From the NCBI GenBank assembly GCA_934660915.1, contig CAKUIF010000015.1:1-40645 (forward strand): a stretch of 40,645 nt of DNA, read 5' to 3'. The translations under genes were made by a program, and so were the position numbers. This document shows, in pieces, positions 32,581-40,568 of this stretch (position 1 is its first letter; each line of letters starts with the position of its first letter). Origin of the DNA: an uncultured Olsenella sp. (GTDB lineage Bacteria > Actinomycetota > Coriobacteriia > Coriobacteriales > Atopobiaceae). The notes beneath the pieces were generated by a model, which made no database searches, was not told the origin of the DNA, and saw nothing but the letters and a program-made list of their open reading frames with translations.

Positions 32581-32608
32581 CCGCGGCGGCGTTTAGGCGC
32601 CGCCGCGG
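32581..32608 (+). other. Perfect 11-bp hairpin between transaldolase and transketolase
   Basis: CCGCGGCGGCG (32581-32591) pairs perfectly with CGCCGCCGCGG (32598-32608) around TTTAGG. No T-tract follows. It may attenuate read-through or stabilise the transaldolase message. Confidence 0.6.
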
Positions 32609-32616
32609 TGCTAAGT

Positions 32617-32631
32617 TTGAAAGCGCTTCAA
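32617..32631. promoter_or_regulatory. LacI-type operator-like palindrome
   Basis: TTGAAAGCGCTTCAA, with the palindrome AAGCGCTT at its centre, looks like the operators of LacI-type regulators, including cre-like sites. It lies 25 bases before the transketolase start. No LacI gene is in the window, so the regulator is unknown. Confidence 0.35.
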
Positions 32632-32655
32632 TCACACCGAGCTCAAGGAGGCACT

Positions 32656-33486
32656 ATGACCGACCAGGAGCTGGTTCGCGTCGCGAACGAGGTCCGTCGC
32701 GGCATCGTCACCGGCGTTCACGCCGCCAAGGCGGGCCACCCCGGCGGGTCGCTGTCCATCGCGGACATCCTGACCTACCTGTACTTCGAGGACATGAACG
32801 TCGACCCGGCCGACCCCCGCAAGGCCGACCGCGACCGCCTCGTCCTCTCCAAGGGCCACGCGGCCCCCGCGCTCTACTCCGTCCTTGCGAGTCGCGGGTT
32901 CTTCCCCGTCGAGGAGCTCGAGACGCTGCGCCACATCGGCAGCCGCCTGCAGGGCCACCCGAACATGAACGACACCCCGGGCGTCGACATGTCCACCGGC
33001 TCCCTTGGCCAGGGCATCAGCGCCGCCGTGGGCATGGCGCTTGCCGCCAAGCACTGGCACGAGGGCTGGCGCACCTACGCCATCCTCGGCGACGGCGAGA
33101 TCCAGGAGGGCCAGGTCTGGGAGGCCGCGATGTTCGCGGGCAACCAGCATCTCGACAACCTCTGCCTCGTCGTGGACCACAACCGCCTGCAGATCGACGG
33201 CTCGAACGAGGAGGTCAACTCCCCGATGCCCATCGCCGATAAGTTCCGCGCGTTCAAGTTCAACGTGATCGAGGTCGCCGACGGCAACGACATGGCCCAG
33301 GTCCGCGAGGCCTTCCAGGCCGCCCGTGCCCACAAGGGCGAGCCCACCTGCATCGTGGCCGAGACCATTAAGGGCAAGGGCGTCTCGTTCATGGAGGACC
33401 AGGTCGGCTGGCACGGCAAGGCCCCCAACGACGAGCAGTACGCGCAGGCGATGGCCGAGCTCGAGGCCGCCGGGAAGGAGCTCTAA
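32656..33486 (+). CDS. Transketolase N-terminal (ThDP-binding) subunit, second copy
   Basis: 276 residues; ATG at 32656 behind AAGGAGG. N-terminal split-transketolase half with AGHPGGSLSIAD, LSKGHAAPALYSVLAS, GSLGQGISAAVG and the ThDP motif GDGEIQEG followed by VDHNRLQ. Its stop overlaps the next start in TAATG. It pairs with the protein at 33486. Codon use is strongly GC-biased and the gene follows transaldolase, which fits the housekeeping enzyme better than the copy in the PTS operon. Confidence 0.93.
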   Translation: MTDQELVRVANEVRRGIVTGVHAAKAGHPGGSLSIADILTYLYFEDMNVDPADPRKADRDRLVLSKGHAAPALYSVLASRGFFPVEELETLRHIGSRLQGHPNMNDTPGVDMSTGSLGQGISAAVGMALAAKHWHEGWRTYAILGDGEIQEGQVWEAAMFAGNQHLDNLCLVVDHNRLQIDGSNEEVNSPMPIADKFRAFKFNVIEVADGNDMAQVREAFQAARAHKGEPTCIVAETIKGKGVSFMEDQVGWHGKAPNDEQYAQAMAELEAAGKEL

Positions 33487-34427
33487 TGGCAGATATCAAG
33501 AAGGTCGCGACCCGCGCCAGCTACGGCGAGGAGCTTGTCGCGCTCGGCGCCGAGCGCGACGACTTCGTGGTCCTGGACGCGGATCTTGCCGCGGCCACGC
33601 AGACCGGCAAGTTCAAGGCCGCCTACCCTGAGCGTTTCTATGACGCCGGCATCGCTGAGGCCAACATGGTCGGCATCGCCGCTGGCATCGCCACTACGGA
33701 CAAGAAGGTCTTCTGCTCCACGTTCGCCATGTTCGCCGCCGGCCGTGCGTTCGAGCAGGTCCGCAACTCCATCGGCTACCCGCACCTCAACGTGAACATC
33801 TGCGCCACGCACGCCGGCATCTCGGTCGGCGAGGACGGCGCCACGCACCAGTGCAACGAGGACATCGCCCTCATGCGCTCCATCCCCGGCATGACCGTGA
33901 TCGTCCCCGCCGACGACACCGAGGCCCGCGCCGCCGTGCGCGCCGCCCTCGACTTCGATGGCCCCGTCTACATGCGCCTCGGCCGCCTCGCCGTGCCTGT
34001 ATTCAACGATCCCGACACCTATGAGTTCGAGATCGGCAAGGGCATCGTCGTGCGCGAGGGCTCCGACGTGACCATCGTGGCCACCGGCCTTATGGTCGCT
34101 GCCGCGCTCGAGGCCGCCGAGTCCCTCGCCGCCAAGGGCGTCGACGCCGAGGTCATCAACATCCACACGGTGAAGCCGCTTGACGAGGAGCTCGTCCGCG
34201 CCTCCGCCCACAAGACCGGCCGCGTCGTCACCTGCGAGGAGCACTCCGTCATCGGCGGCCTTGGCGACGCCGTGCTCGCGGCTCTGGCCGCCGACCCGGT
34301 GCCCGTGCGCAAGGTCGGCGTCAACGATGTCTTCGGCGAGTCCGGCCCGGCAGTCGACCTGCTGGCCAAGTACGGCCTCGACGCCGCCGGCGTCGAGAGC
34401 CAGGTGCTGGACTTCCTGGACAAGTAA
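33486..34427 (+). CDS. Transketolase C-terminal subunit, second copy
   Basis: 313 residues, starting one base inside the previous stop. It carries YDAGIAEANMVGIAAGIA with the catalytic Glu, STFAMFAAGRAFEQ, HQCNEDIALMRSIPG and a C-terminal TCEEHSVIGGLGDAV. It completes the second split transketolase. A tandem palindromic array begins 12 bases after its stop. Confidence 0.93.
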   Translation: MADIKKVATRASYGEELVALGAERDDFVVLDADLAAATQTGKFKAAYPERFYDAGIAEANMVGIAAGIATTDKKVFCSTFAMFAAGRAFEQVRNSIGYPHLNVNICATHAGISVGEDGATHQCNEDIALMRSIPGMTVIVPADDTEARAAVRAALDFDGPVYMRLGRLAVPVFNDPDTYEFEIGKGIVVREGSDVTIVATGLMVAAALEAAESLAAKGVDAEVINIHTVKPLDEELVRASAHKTGRVVTCEEHSVIGGLGDAVLAALAADPVPVRKVGVNDVFGESGPAVDLLAKYGLDAAGVESQVLDFLDK

Positions 34428-34438
34428 AGGCAACTGCC

Positions 34439-34623
34439 GGCCTGGCCCGCCGTCTCAGCCTGTCTGATTTGGCGAGAAGAGCACTCGCCACCTCAGACAG
34501 GCTGGACCGGCGGGCCAGACACACGCAGCCTCGGATAGGCTGGACCGGCGGGCCTGCCAATCCAGCCGTTCTGGAATGGCGAGTGTTTTTCTCGCCAGGC
34601 CAGAACGGCTGAGGTGGCAGGCC
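34439..34623 (+). repeat. Two palindromes with one shared geometry, plus a half copy
   Basis: Two 73-nt palindromes, 34444-34516 and 34551-34623, share one layout on each side: outer arm 9 bp, gap 3, inner arm 12 bp, gap 2, core arm 7 bp, loop 7. The core is TGGCGAG/CTCGCCA in both. The outer and inner arms differ in sequence between the copies yet remain fully paired. Loops are AAGAGCA and TGTTTTT. Between them, GGCTGGACCGGCGGGCC repeats at a 38-nt spacing. The array follows the transketolase stop by 12 bases. No long T-tract follows. Confidence 0.92.
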
Positions 34624-34767
34624 TTTTACAGAGCCTCCCTGCGTGTTCCTGTGTGGGGAGGTTCTGCTTTATCGAACGTACTTTTGCGACGAAATAGGCA
34701 GGAGCTGGGGTTTTGCTAAACTAAGGACCGCATCTGTCCGCTGTGAGCAAAAGGAAAAGGAGCTTTC

Positions 34768-35787
34768 GTGGCCAATCACTTTCGCAGCACTGAGCGACAG
34801 GAGTCGGACGGCGAAGACACGATCTTCGAGCCCGAGCCGACTATGGCAGCCGTAGCGCCGCAGGTCATCGATGACGCCGAGGTCGACGCCATCCTGTATC
34901 CCGGGTCCGTCCCGACGCCCGCCGCTCCTGCGGTCGACGTCCTCGACGCGGCCGCAGAAGAGGACCTCGCTGTGCACGCCGTCACCGCATCCGAGCCTGC
35001 TGACCCCACCAACCAGCCGGGCTTCACGAGCGTCTTCGCGCCCCTCGCGGGCAACGACTCTCCTGCGGTTTCGCGCACCGGTACGCCGACTGTGTCGTTC
35101 AAAAACGTGTCACTCATCTACCCGGCCCAGCCCAATAAGCCCGCTCTCGACGACGTCAGTCTCGACGTGTACCCCGGCGAGTTCGTCTTTGTCGTCGGCC
35201 ACTCGGGGTCCGGCAAGTCCTCGCTTCTGCGCCTCATCACGCGCGAGCTTAAGGCTACCCACGGTCAGGTGATCGTCGGCGGCCAGGACCTGACCAAGAT
35301 GCGCAACAAGAAGGTCCCGTACCTTCGCCGCCAGATCGGCACCGTTTACCAGGACTTCAAGCTCCTGCCGAACAAGACGGTCTACGAGAACGTCGCCTTC
35401 GCCCTTGAGTGCATCGGCAAGCCCCGCTCGGTTATCAAGGCCCAGGTTCCCGAGGTGCTTCGCCTCGTCGGCCTCGCTGAGCGCATGGACCACTTCCCCG
35501 ACCAGCTCTCCGGCGGCGAGCAGCAGCGCGTCTCCGTTGCCCGCGCCATGGTCAACCGCCCGCCGCTTCTAGTGTGCGACGAGCCTACCGGCAACCTCGA
35601 CCCGGCCATCTCGCTGGGCATCATGAAGTTGCTGGACCGAATCAACCGCGCCGGCACCACCATCGTCATGGCCACGCACGACCGCGAGATGGTCGACTCC
35701 ATGCGCAAGCGCGTCATCGCCCTGGAGGCCGGCCACGTGGTCCGCGACCAGGAGAAGGGAGGCTACGGCTACTATGGCGCCCTCTAA
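34768..35787 (+). CDS. ftsE: FtsE, cell division ABC ATPase with an N-terminal extension
   Basis: 339 residues from GTG at 34768 with AAAGGAG upstream; FtsE is usually about 225. The ATPase starts near residue 106 (TVSFKNVSLIYP) and is complete: Walker A GHSGSGKSS at about 144-152, TVYQDFKLLPNKTVYENVAF (typical of FtsE), LSGGEQQRVSVARA, Walker B LLVCDEPTGNLD and ATHDREMV. FtsE works with FtsX to activate cell-wall hydrolases at division. The first 105 residues are acidic and Ala/Pro-rich with no recognised domain. No ribosome-binding site is seen near an internal GTG at 35092, so the extension is likely translated. It overlaps ftsX by 14 bases. Confidence 0.93.
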   Translation: MANHFRSTERQESDGEDTIFEPEPTMAAVAPQVIDDAEVDAILYPGSVPTPAAPAVDVLDAAAEEDLAVHAVTASEPADPTNQPGFTSVFAPLAGNDSPAVSRTGTPTVSFKNVSLIYPAQPNKPALDDVSLDVYPGEFVFVVGHSGSGKSSLLRLITRELKATHGQVIVGGQDLTKMRNKKVPYLRRQIGTVYQDFKLLPNKTVYENVAFALECIGKPRSVIKAQVPEVLRLVGLAERMDHFPDQLSGGEQQRVSVARAMVNRPPLLVCDEPTGNLDPAISLGIMKLLDRINRAGTTIVMATHDREMVDSMRKRVIALEAGHVVRDQEKGGYGYYGAL

Positions 35788-36700
35788 CATCGGCTATTCG
35801 TTCCGTGAGGTTGGCCAGCACTTCCGCCGCAACTGGACCACGGTCCTGGGCGCGGTCGTCACGATCTTCCTCTCGCTCTTCATCATTGGCGTCTTTGTCC
35901 TCGGCTCCGCGCTGATCAACAACATGATCGGCACCGTCGAGAACGAGGTCACCATCCAGGCGTTCCTCTCCGACGACGCCACCGACGACCAGATCTCGGC
36001 TTACGCCGATAAGGTCCGCGGCTGGGACAACGTCGAGTCCGTCGAGATTCGCACCAAGGAGGAGGCGCTCGAGCAGTACCAGACCCAGATGTCCAACCGC
36101 AACGCGAGCGACGCCATCACCGCCCTCGACGGCGAGAACCCGCTGCCTGCCTCGCTGGTCATCAAGCTCGACGACCCGCAGCAGGTCGAGGCCACCGCGA
36201 CCAAGATCGTGGACGACTCTCAGTTCGCCCAGATCTGCGACTCCAAGGACAACCCGTCCTCCGACGTCAACTACGGCCGCGAGACCGTCGAGAAGCTCTT
36301 TAGCCTCACGAGCTACATCCGCATCGCCGCGGTCGTGCTCGTCGCGCTGCTGACCTTCGTCGCGTTCGTGTTCATCAACAACACGATTCGCCTGGCCATC
36401 TCCGCTCGTCGCCGCGAGATCGGCATCATGCGCCTGGTCGGCGCCTCGAACGGTTTCATCCGCGGGCCGTTCATCCTCGAGGGCACCCTCGAGGCGATTC
36501 TCGGCGCCCTTCTTGCCATCGGCGTGCTCGTTGCCGGCGTCAACGCGGTGCTGCCCAAGCTGGCCAACAGCATGCAGTTCCTCTCGTTCGCCATCCCGAC
36601 GCAGACCCTGGTTGCCACCGCGGGCGGGCTTCTTGCCCTCGGCGTGGTCATCGGCCTGTTCGGCTCCGCGATTGCCATGCGCCGCTACCTCAAGGTCTAG
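35774..36700 (+). CDS. ftsX: FtsX, cell division membrane protein
   Basis: 308 residues, normal FtsX. ATG at 35774 lies inside the end of ftsE. Membrane helix 1 is at about 22-45 (VVTIFLSLFIIGVFVLGSAL), then an external domain of about 130 residues with ENEVTIQAFLSDDATDDQ, then three more helices with RREIGIMRLVGASNGFIRGP between them, the signature of FtsX. It transmits FtsE ATPase action to periplasmic or wall hydrolases. A strong terminator follows. Confidence 0.95.
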   Translation: MAPSNIGYSFREVGQHFRRNWTTVLGAVVTIFLSLFIIGVFVLGSALINNMIGTVENEVTIQAFLSDDATDDQISAYADKVRGWDNVESVEIRTKEEALEQYQTQMSNRNASDAITALDGENPLPASLVIKLDDPQQVEATATKIVDDSQFAQICDSKDNPSSDVNYGRETVEKLFSLTSYIRIAAVVLVALLTFVAFVFINNTIRLAISARRREIGIMRLVGASNGFIRGPFILEGTLEAILGALLAIGVLVAGVNAVLPKLANSMQFLSFAIPTQTLVATAGGLLALGVVIGLFGSAIAMRRYLKV

Positions 36701-36725
36701 CGAGCCGGCATAGATGCGTGAACCT

Positions 36726-36754
36726 CGGCCCCCGGTAACCCCGGGGGCCGTTTT
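36726..36754 (+). terminator. Intrinsic terminator after ftsX
   Basis: CGGCCCCCGG at 36726-36735 pairs with CCGGGGGCCG at 36741-36750, with a short loop, followed by TTTT. It ends the ftsEX unit. Confidence 0.85.
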
Positions 36755-36830
36755 CGTACAATGGGGCAGTTGAAGTTTTGGCTACTGTGCCGGCGCCTTC
36801 GCGGCGGTCGGCCGAATTAGGGAGAAGCCC

Positions 36831-38867
36831 ATGGCGCGCAAGCGACCGCACAAGGGAAACAATCGGCGCGGGTCTGCGAAGGGGCCGCGCAAGCAGCGCC
36901 GGACCATCACGGGCACGCTGCGCGTGCTGCGCCCGGGGTCTGCCGTGGTCGAGACGCCGGAGGGCACCTTCGAGATGTCCCGGTCCGGGGTTCGCGAGGC
37001 CATGAGCGGCGACGAGGTCAGCGTCTTCATCGTCGGCGGCAAGGGCGGGCGCGGAAAGTGCGCCGTGGTCGACTCCGTCGTCACGAGGGCAACCCACACG
37101 CTGCTCGGGCGCTTTGAGGTCGCGGGGCCCCTAGGCGCCGTGGTCCCGCTCGACAACCGCCTGTGCCACGATTTCTTCGTAGTGCCGGAGGATAGAAGCC
37201 CCGAGCGCCTGGGCGTCGTGCCGGGAGACATCGTCGCGGCGCGCATCGTCGAGTACCCGACGCCCTATACCGCCGCCGTCGTGACTATCGACCGGCGCGT
37301 GGGGTCGGCCTCCGAGCTCGACATGAACATCGAGTCGGTCATCGCGAGCCATGGCTTGGCCTGCGAGTTCAGCCCGGCGACGCTCGCGCAGGCCGACAGC
37401 GTGAGCGCCGACGTGGGCGACGCGCTTGCCGCGGACCCGCGCCGCGCCGACCTGCGCGACGTCATGTGCGTGACCATTGACCCCGCCGACGCCCGCGACT
37501 TCGACGACGCCGTCGGTGCCCGTAAGCGAGCCGATGGGGGCTTTGACCTCGACGTCCACATCGCTGACGTCACCCATTACCTGCCGTGGGGCTCCTCGAT
37601 GGACCTCGAGGCGCGGTCGCGCACCTGCTCAGTCTACCTCGTGGACCGCGTGATCCCGATGCTCCCGGAGCGCCTGTGCAACGACGTGTGCTCGCTTCGC
37701 CCGGGGGAGGACCGGCTGGCCATGACGGTGCGCATGCGGCTGGACGCCCGCGGCGCCGTTGTCTCGGCCAAGGCCTGCGCCGCGGCGATCCGATCGAACG
37801 CGCGCCTGTGCTACGACGAGGTGGACGAGCTGCTCGCGGGCGCGATCGCGCCCGCTGACCTGCCGTGCGTCGACGCCGCCGAGGCGCCTGACGTGGCCGA
37901 GATGTTCCGCGTGCTCGACCACATCCGGGACCTGAGGGAGCGCGCCCGCCGTGCCAGGGGCGCCATCGACTTCGAGACGCGCGAGGCCAAGGTCGTCCTC
38001 GACGACGAGGGCCACCCCACCGGCGTGAGCGTGCGCAACCGGACGCGCGCGACGGGCCTTGTGGAGGAGGCGATGCTGCTGGCCAACGAGTCCGTGGCGC
38101 GGATTCTCGCCGACTCCGAGGTGCCCGCGGCCTACCGCGTGCACGAGCAGCCCTCCGCCGAGGACCTGCGCCACACCGTGGCGCCCCTCGACGAGCTGGG
38201 GCTTCTGGGGCCTGGGGACGCCGCCGCGCTCATGGCCGGCGAGCCGTCCGCCATCCAGCGCGTCCTCGACGCCGCGCGCGGCACCCGTGGGGAGTACCTG
38301 GCCAGCGCCCTTCTTCTTAGGGCCCAGCGGCGCGCCGTCTACCTGCCCGAGAACCTCGGCCACTACGCCTTGGGCGCGCCTGCGTACTGCCACTTCACCT
38401 CGCCGATTCGCCGCTATCCCGACGACATCGTGCACCGGGCGCTCAAGGCACACCTTGCGGGCAAGGACGGCTGCCCTGAGCAGCGCGCCGTAGAGCGTCT
38501 GCTGCCGCAGCTCTGCAACGACTGCTCGCGCATGGAGCGGACGGCCGACGCCGCCGCGCGCGACTCTCAGAAGGTAAAGATGGCCGAGCTCTACGGCAAG
38601 CGCGTCGGCGAGCGGGAGAGCGGCGTGGTGTCCGGCTGTGAGCGCTTCGGCGTCTTCGTCACGCTCGACGACACCTGCGCCGACGGCCTGATCCCCGTCC
38701 GCAACCTCGGGCACGAGTGGTTCGAGTACGACGAGAAGCGCATGACCCTCACCGGCGAGTCAACGGGCACGGTCTGGGGACTCGGCCGCCGCGTGGTCGT
38801 GGAGGTCGCCGGGGTGGACGTCCCGCGCGGCCGGATCGACTTCCGGCTTCCGGCGAAGGAGCGCTAG
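36831..38867 (+). CDS. rnr: Ribonuclease R
   Basis: 678 residues. ATG at 36831 behind AGGGAGA. A basic N-terminus (ARKRPHKGNNRRGSAK) precedes cold-shock type OB folds; the RNB exonuclease domain has the metal-binding DPADARDFDDAV at about 217-228, ADVTHYL, and a late FTSPIRRYPD; the C-terminal S1 domain starts at about 593 (GVVSGCERFGVFVTLDD). RNase R degrades structured RNA 3' to 5' in the cytoplasm and works with trans-translation; smpB lies two genes downstream. Slightly short for the family but all domains are present. Confidence 0.94.
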   Translation: MARKRPHKGNNRRGSAKGPRKQRRTITGTLRVLRPGSAVVETPEGTFEMSRSGVREAMSGDEVSVFIVGGKGGRGKCAVVDSVVTRATHTLLGRFEVAGPLGAVVPLDNRLCHDFFVVPEDRSPERLGVVPGDIVAARIVEYPTPYTAAVVTIDRRVGSASELDMNIESVIASHGLACEFSPATLAQADSVSADVGDALAADPRRADLRDVMCVTIDPADARDFDDAVGARKRADGGFDLDVHIADVTHYLPWGSSMDLEARSRTCSVYLVDRVIPMLPERLCNDVCSLRPGEDRLAMTVRMRLDARGAVVSAKACAAAIRSNARLCYDEVDELLAGAIAPADLPCVDAAEAPDVAEMFRVLDHIRDLRERARRARGAIDFETREAKVVLDDEGHPTGVSVRNRTRATGLVEEAMLLANESVARILADSEVPAAYRVHEQPSAEDLRHTVAPLDELGLLGPGDAAALMAGEPSAIQRVLDAARGTRGEYLASALLLRAQRRAVYLPENLGHYALGAPAYCHFTSPIRRYPDDIVHRALKAHLAGKDGCPEQRAVERLLPQLCNDCSRMERTADAAARDSQKVKMAELYGKRVGERESGVVSGCERFGVFVTLDDTCADGLIPVRNLGHEWFEYDEKRMTLTGESTGTVWGLGRRVVVEVAGVDVPRGRIDFRLPAKER

Positions 38868-38879
38868 CCGACCGCGTGA

Positions 38880-38918
38880 CTGCGCGCTTCTCGATGGCGC
38901 CCTCGCCTCCGCGCGCAG
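38880..38918 (+). other. Hairpin after rnr
   Basis: CTGCGCGC (38880-38887) pairs with GCGCGCAG (38911-38918). No T-tract. It may stabilise or end the rnr message. The rest of the 160-base gap before the next gene shows no gene. Confidence 0.45.
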
Positions 38919-39027
38919 GGAACAAATCGAGTCGCCGCCCGAACGTCGCCTCGCGCCTGCGCAATAATGGGAAGACTAACAACTTGACCAGCATCTGATT
39001 CGCCGGCGCGCGCCGGCTGGAGGAACC

Positions 39028-39927
39028 ATGAGAGACACGCAGACAGAACTCGCCGATGCGCTGACCCAGGCCGAGGGCTATCTCGTTCAGGGCGAGGACG
39101 AGGCCGCCGCCGAGCTGCTCCGCCGCCTTGCCGAGGACGCCGAGGAGTACGTGGACAAGAACTGCACCGCCACCGACTCCGTCCAGTGGTTCAGCTTCCC
39201 GACGGAGTTCGAGAAGCTGGCGTACCGCCGTGTGGAGGGCGACCCCCGCGAGCTGCGCGACGTGGGCGAGCCGCTTGACCGCCTCTATGCCGACCTCGCG
39301 CTGGCAAGCGTCCACGTGGGCGATTACGACGAGGCCAAAAGCGCCCTCAAGGCCGCCATCCGCTGGAACCCGATGGACTGCGGCAGCCGCCTGAACCTTG
39401 CCGACCTCTACAAGCTCGACGGCGACATGGAGGAGTACCTGGGCCTCAGCTTTTCCGTCTTTGAGCGCGCGAGCGACCCGCGCCACCTGGCGCGCGCCTA
39501 CGTGAACTTCTCGGCCTGGTTCCAGGTCAGCGAGAAGCCCGAGGTCGCCGCTGCCTGCCTGCGCGCCGCCCTTGCGCTCGACGTCCGCGACGGCGCCCTC
39601 GACGCCGCCGTCGACCAGGCGTCCGGCACCGACCGCGACCCCGCCGGCGTCTCGGACGACGAGGCGGGCAGCCTGCTCGAGACGGAGGGCCTGCCCCGCG
39701 GCGCGAGCGCCGAGATGGCTGCCTGCCTGCTCATCTGCGCGTCCAACGCCGCCCGCACCGGCCAGAAGGCCGACGCGACCGCCTACACCCTGCGCGCCCG
39801 CGACCTCGTGGGCGAGCCGGCGGCTATGTCGCTTCTGCGCGCCATCCAGGCGGCCGAGGCCGAGGAGCTCGCCGGCGCGTCGGGCGCCGCCGTCGACGCC
39901 GAGGCCGCGGCAAGGGGAGACAACTAA
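39028..39927 (+). CDS. TPR-like helical protein of unknown function
   Basis: 299 residues; ATG at 39028 behind GGAGG. Mostly helical. Stretches such as LADLYKLDGDMEEYLGL, VHVGDYDEAKSALKAAIRWN and ARAYVNFSAWFQVSEKPEVA have the spacing and small-residue pattern of tetratricopeptide repeats, at about 75-190. The C-terminal third is Ala-rich and less regular. No membrane helix or signal. Its stop is directly followed by smpB, so both are probably cotranscribed. A scaffold role is likely, with no partner identified. Confidence 0.7.
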   Translation: MRDTQTELADALTQAEGYLVQGEDEAAAELLRRLAEDAEEYVDKNCTATDSVQWFSFPTEFEKLAYRRVEGDPRELRDVGEPLDRLYADLALASVHVGDYDEAKSALKAAIRWNPMDCGSRLNLADLYKLDGDMEEYLGLSFSVFERASDPRHLARAYVNFSAWFQVSEKPEVAAACLRAALALDVRDGALDAAVDQASGTDRDPAGVSDDEAGSLLETEGLPRGASAEMAACLLICASNAARTGQKADATAYTLRARDLVGEPAAMSLLRAIQAAEAEELAGASGAAVDAEAAARGDN

Positions 39928-39928
39928 C

Positions 39929-40432
39929 ATGGCCAAGTCCACCAAGCCCGCCCAGCAGGGCAAGCAGGCGAAGCCCCAAAAGAAGTCCATCGCCCGCAAC
40001 CGCTCGGCGCGCCACGAGTACTTCATCGACGAGACCTTCGAGGCGGGCATCGAGCTCACGGGCACCGAGGTAAAGAGCCTGCGCGAGCGTGCGAGCCAGA
40101 TCACCGACGCGTTCTGCCTCATCCGCGGCGGGCAGTGCTGGCTGCACGGCGTCCACATCCATCCGTACTCCAACGGGGGCGTGTGGAACGTCGACCCGGA
40201 CCGCAAGCGCCGTCTGCTCCTGCACCGCCAGCAGATCGACTACCTGGACGGCAAGCTCCGCACCAAGGGTACCGCGCTCGTGCCGCTCGAGCTCTACTTT
40301 GACGAGCACAACCGCGTCAAGCTCGCCATCGGCCTCGCCCGCGGCAAGAAGCTCTACGACAAGCGCGAGGACATGGCCCGTCGCGACGTCGACCGCGAGA
40401 TCGCCCGCGCCCTCAAGTCGCGCAGCCGCTAA
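39929..40432 (+). CDS. smpB: SsrA-binding protein SmpB
   Basis: 167 residues, typical SmpB. ATG at 39929 follows AGGGGAG and overlaps the previous TAA. A Lys/Gln-rich start (about 1-22) is followed by RNRSARHEYFIDETFEAGIEL, GTEVKSLRERASQITDAF, HIHPYSNG and a C-terminal KKLYDKREDMARRDVDREI, all SmpB signatures. It binds tmRNA and brings it to stalled ribosomes. The ssrA gene often lies nearby in other genomes; no tmRNA is recognised before the window ends. A palindromic array starts ten bases after the stop. Confidence 0.95.
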   Translation: MAKSTKPAQQGKQAKPQKKSIARNRSARHEYFIDETFEAGIELTGTEVKSLRERASQITDAFCLIRGGQCWLHGVHIHPYSNGGVWNVDPDRKRRLLLHRQQIDYLDGKLRTKGTALVPLELYFDEHNRVKLAIGLARGKKLYDKREDMARRDVDREIARALKSRSR

Positions 40433-40441
40433 ATGAACGCC

Positions 40442-40549
40442 GCCTGCCGGTCCAGCCGGCGCTGATTTGGCGAGGGGCCTGCCAGTCCAGCCGGCGCTGA
40501 TTTGGCGAGTGTTCTTCTCGCAAAATCAGCCCGGCTGAGATGGCAGGCC
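40442..40549 (+). repeat. Third copy of the palindromic element plus a half copy
   Basis: The palindrome 40476-40549 has the same outer arms (GGCCTGCCA / TGGCAGGCC) as 34551-34623, the same core TGGCGAG with one mismatch on the right side, and the loop TGTTCTT. Its inner arm differs again in sequence but still pairs, with one base missing on the right. A half copy from 40442 precedes it at a 35-nt spacing. It starts ten bases after smpB. Confidence 0.88.
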
Positions 40550-40568
40550 CCCCTCGTCCCTCGCCCTC

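Noticed and set aside
34643..34855. 70-codon frame upstream of ftsE
   Set aside because: It overlaps the ftsE start in another frame and has no ribosome-binding site or homology.
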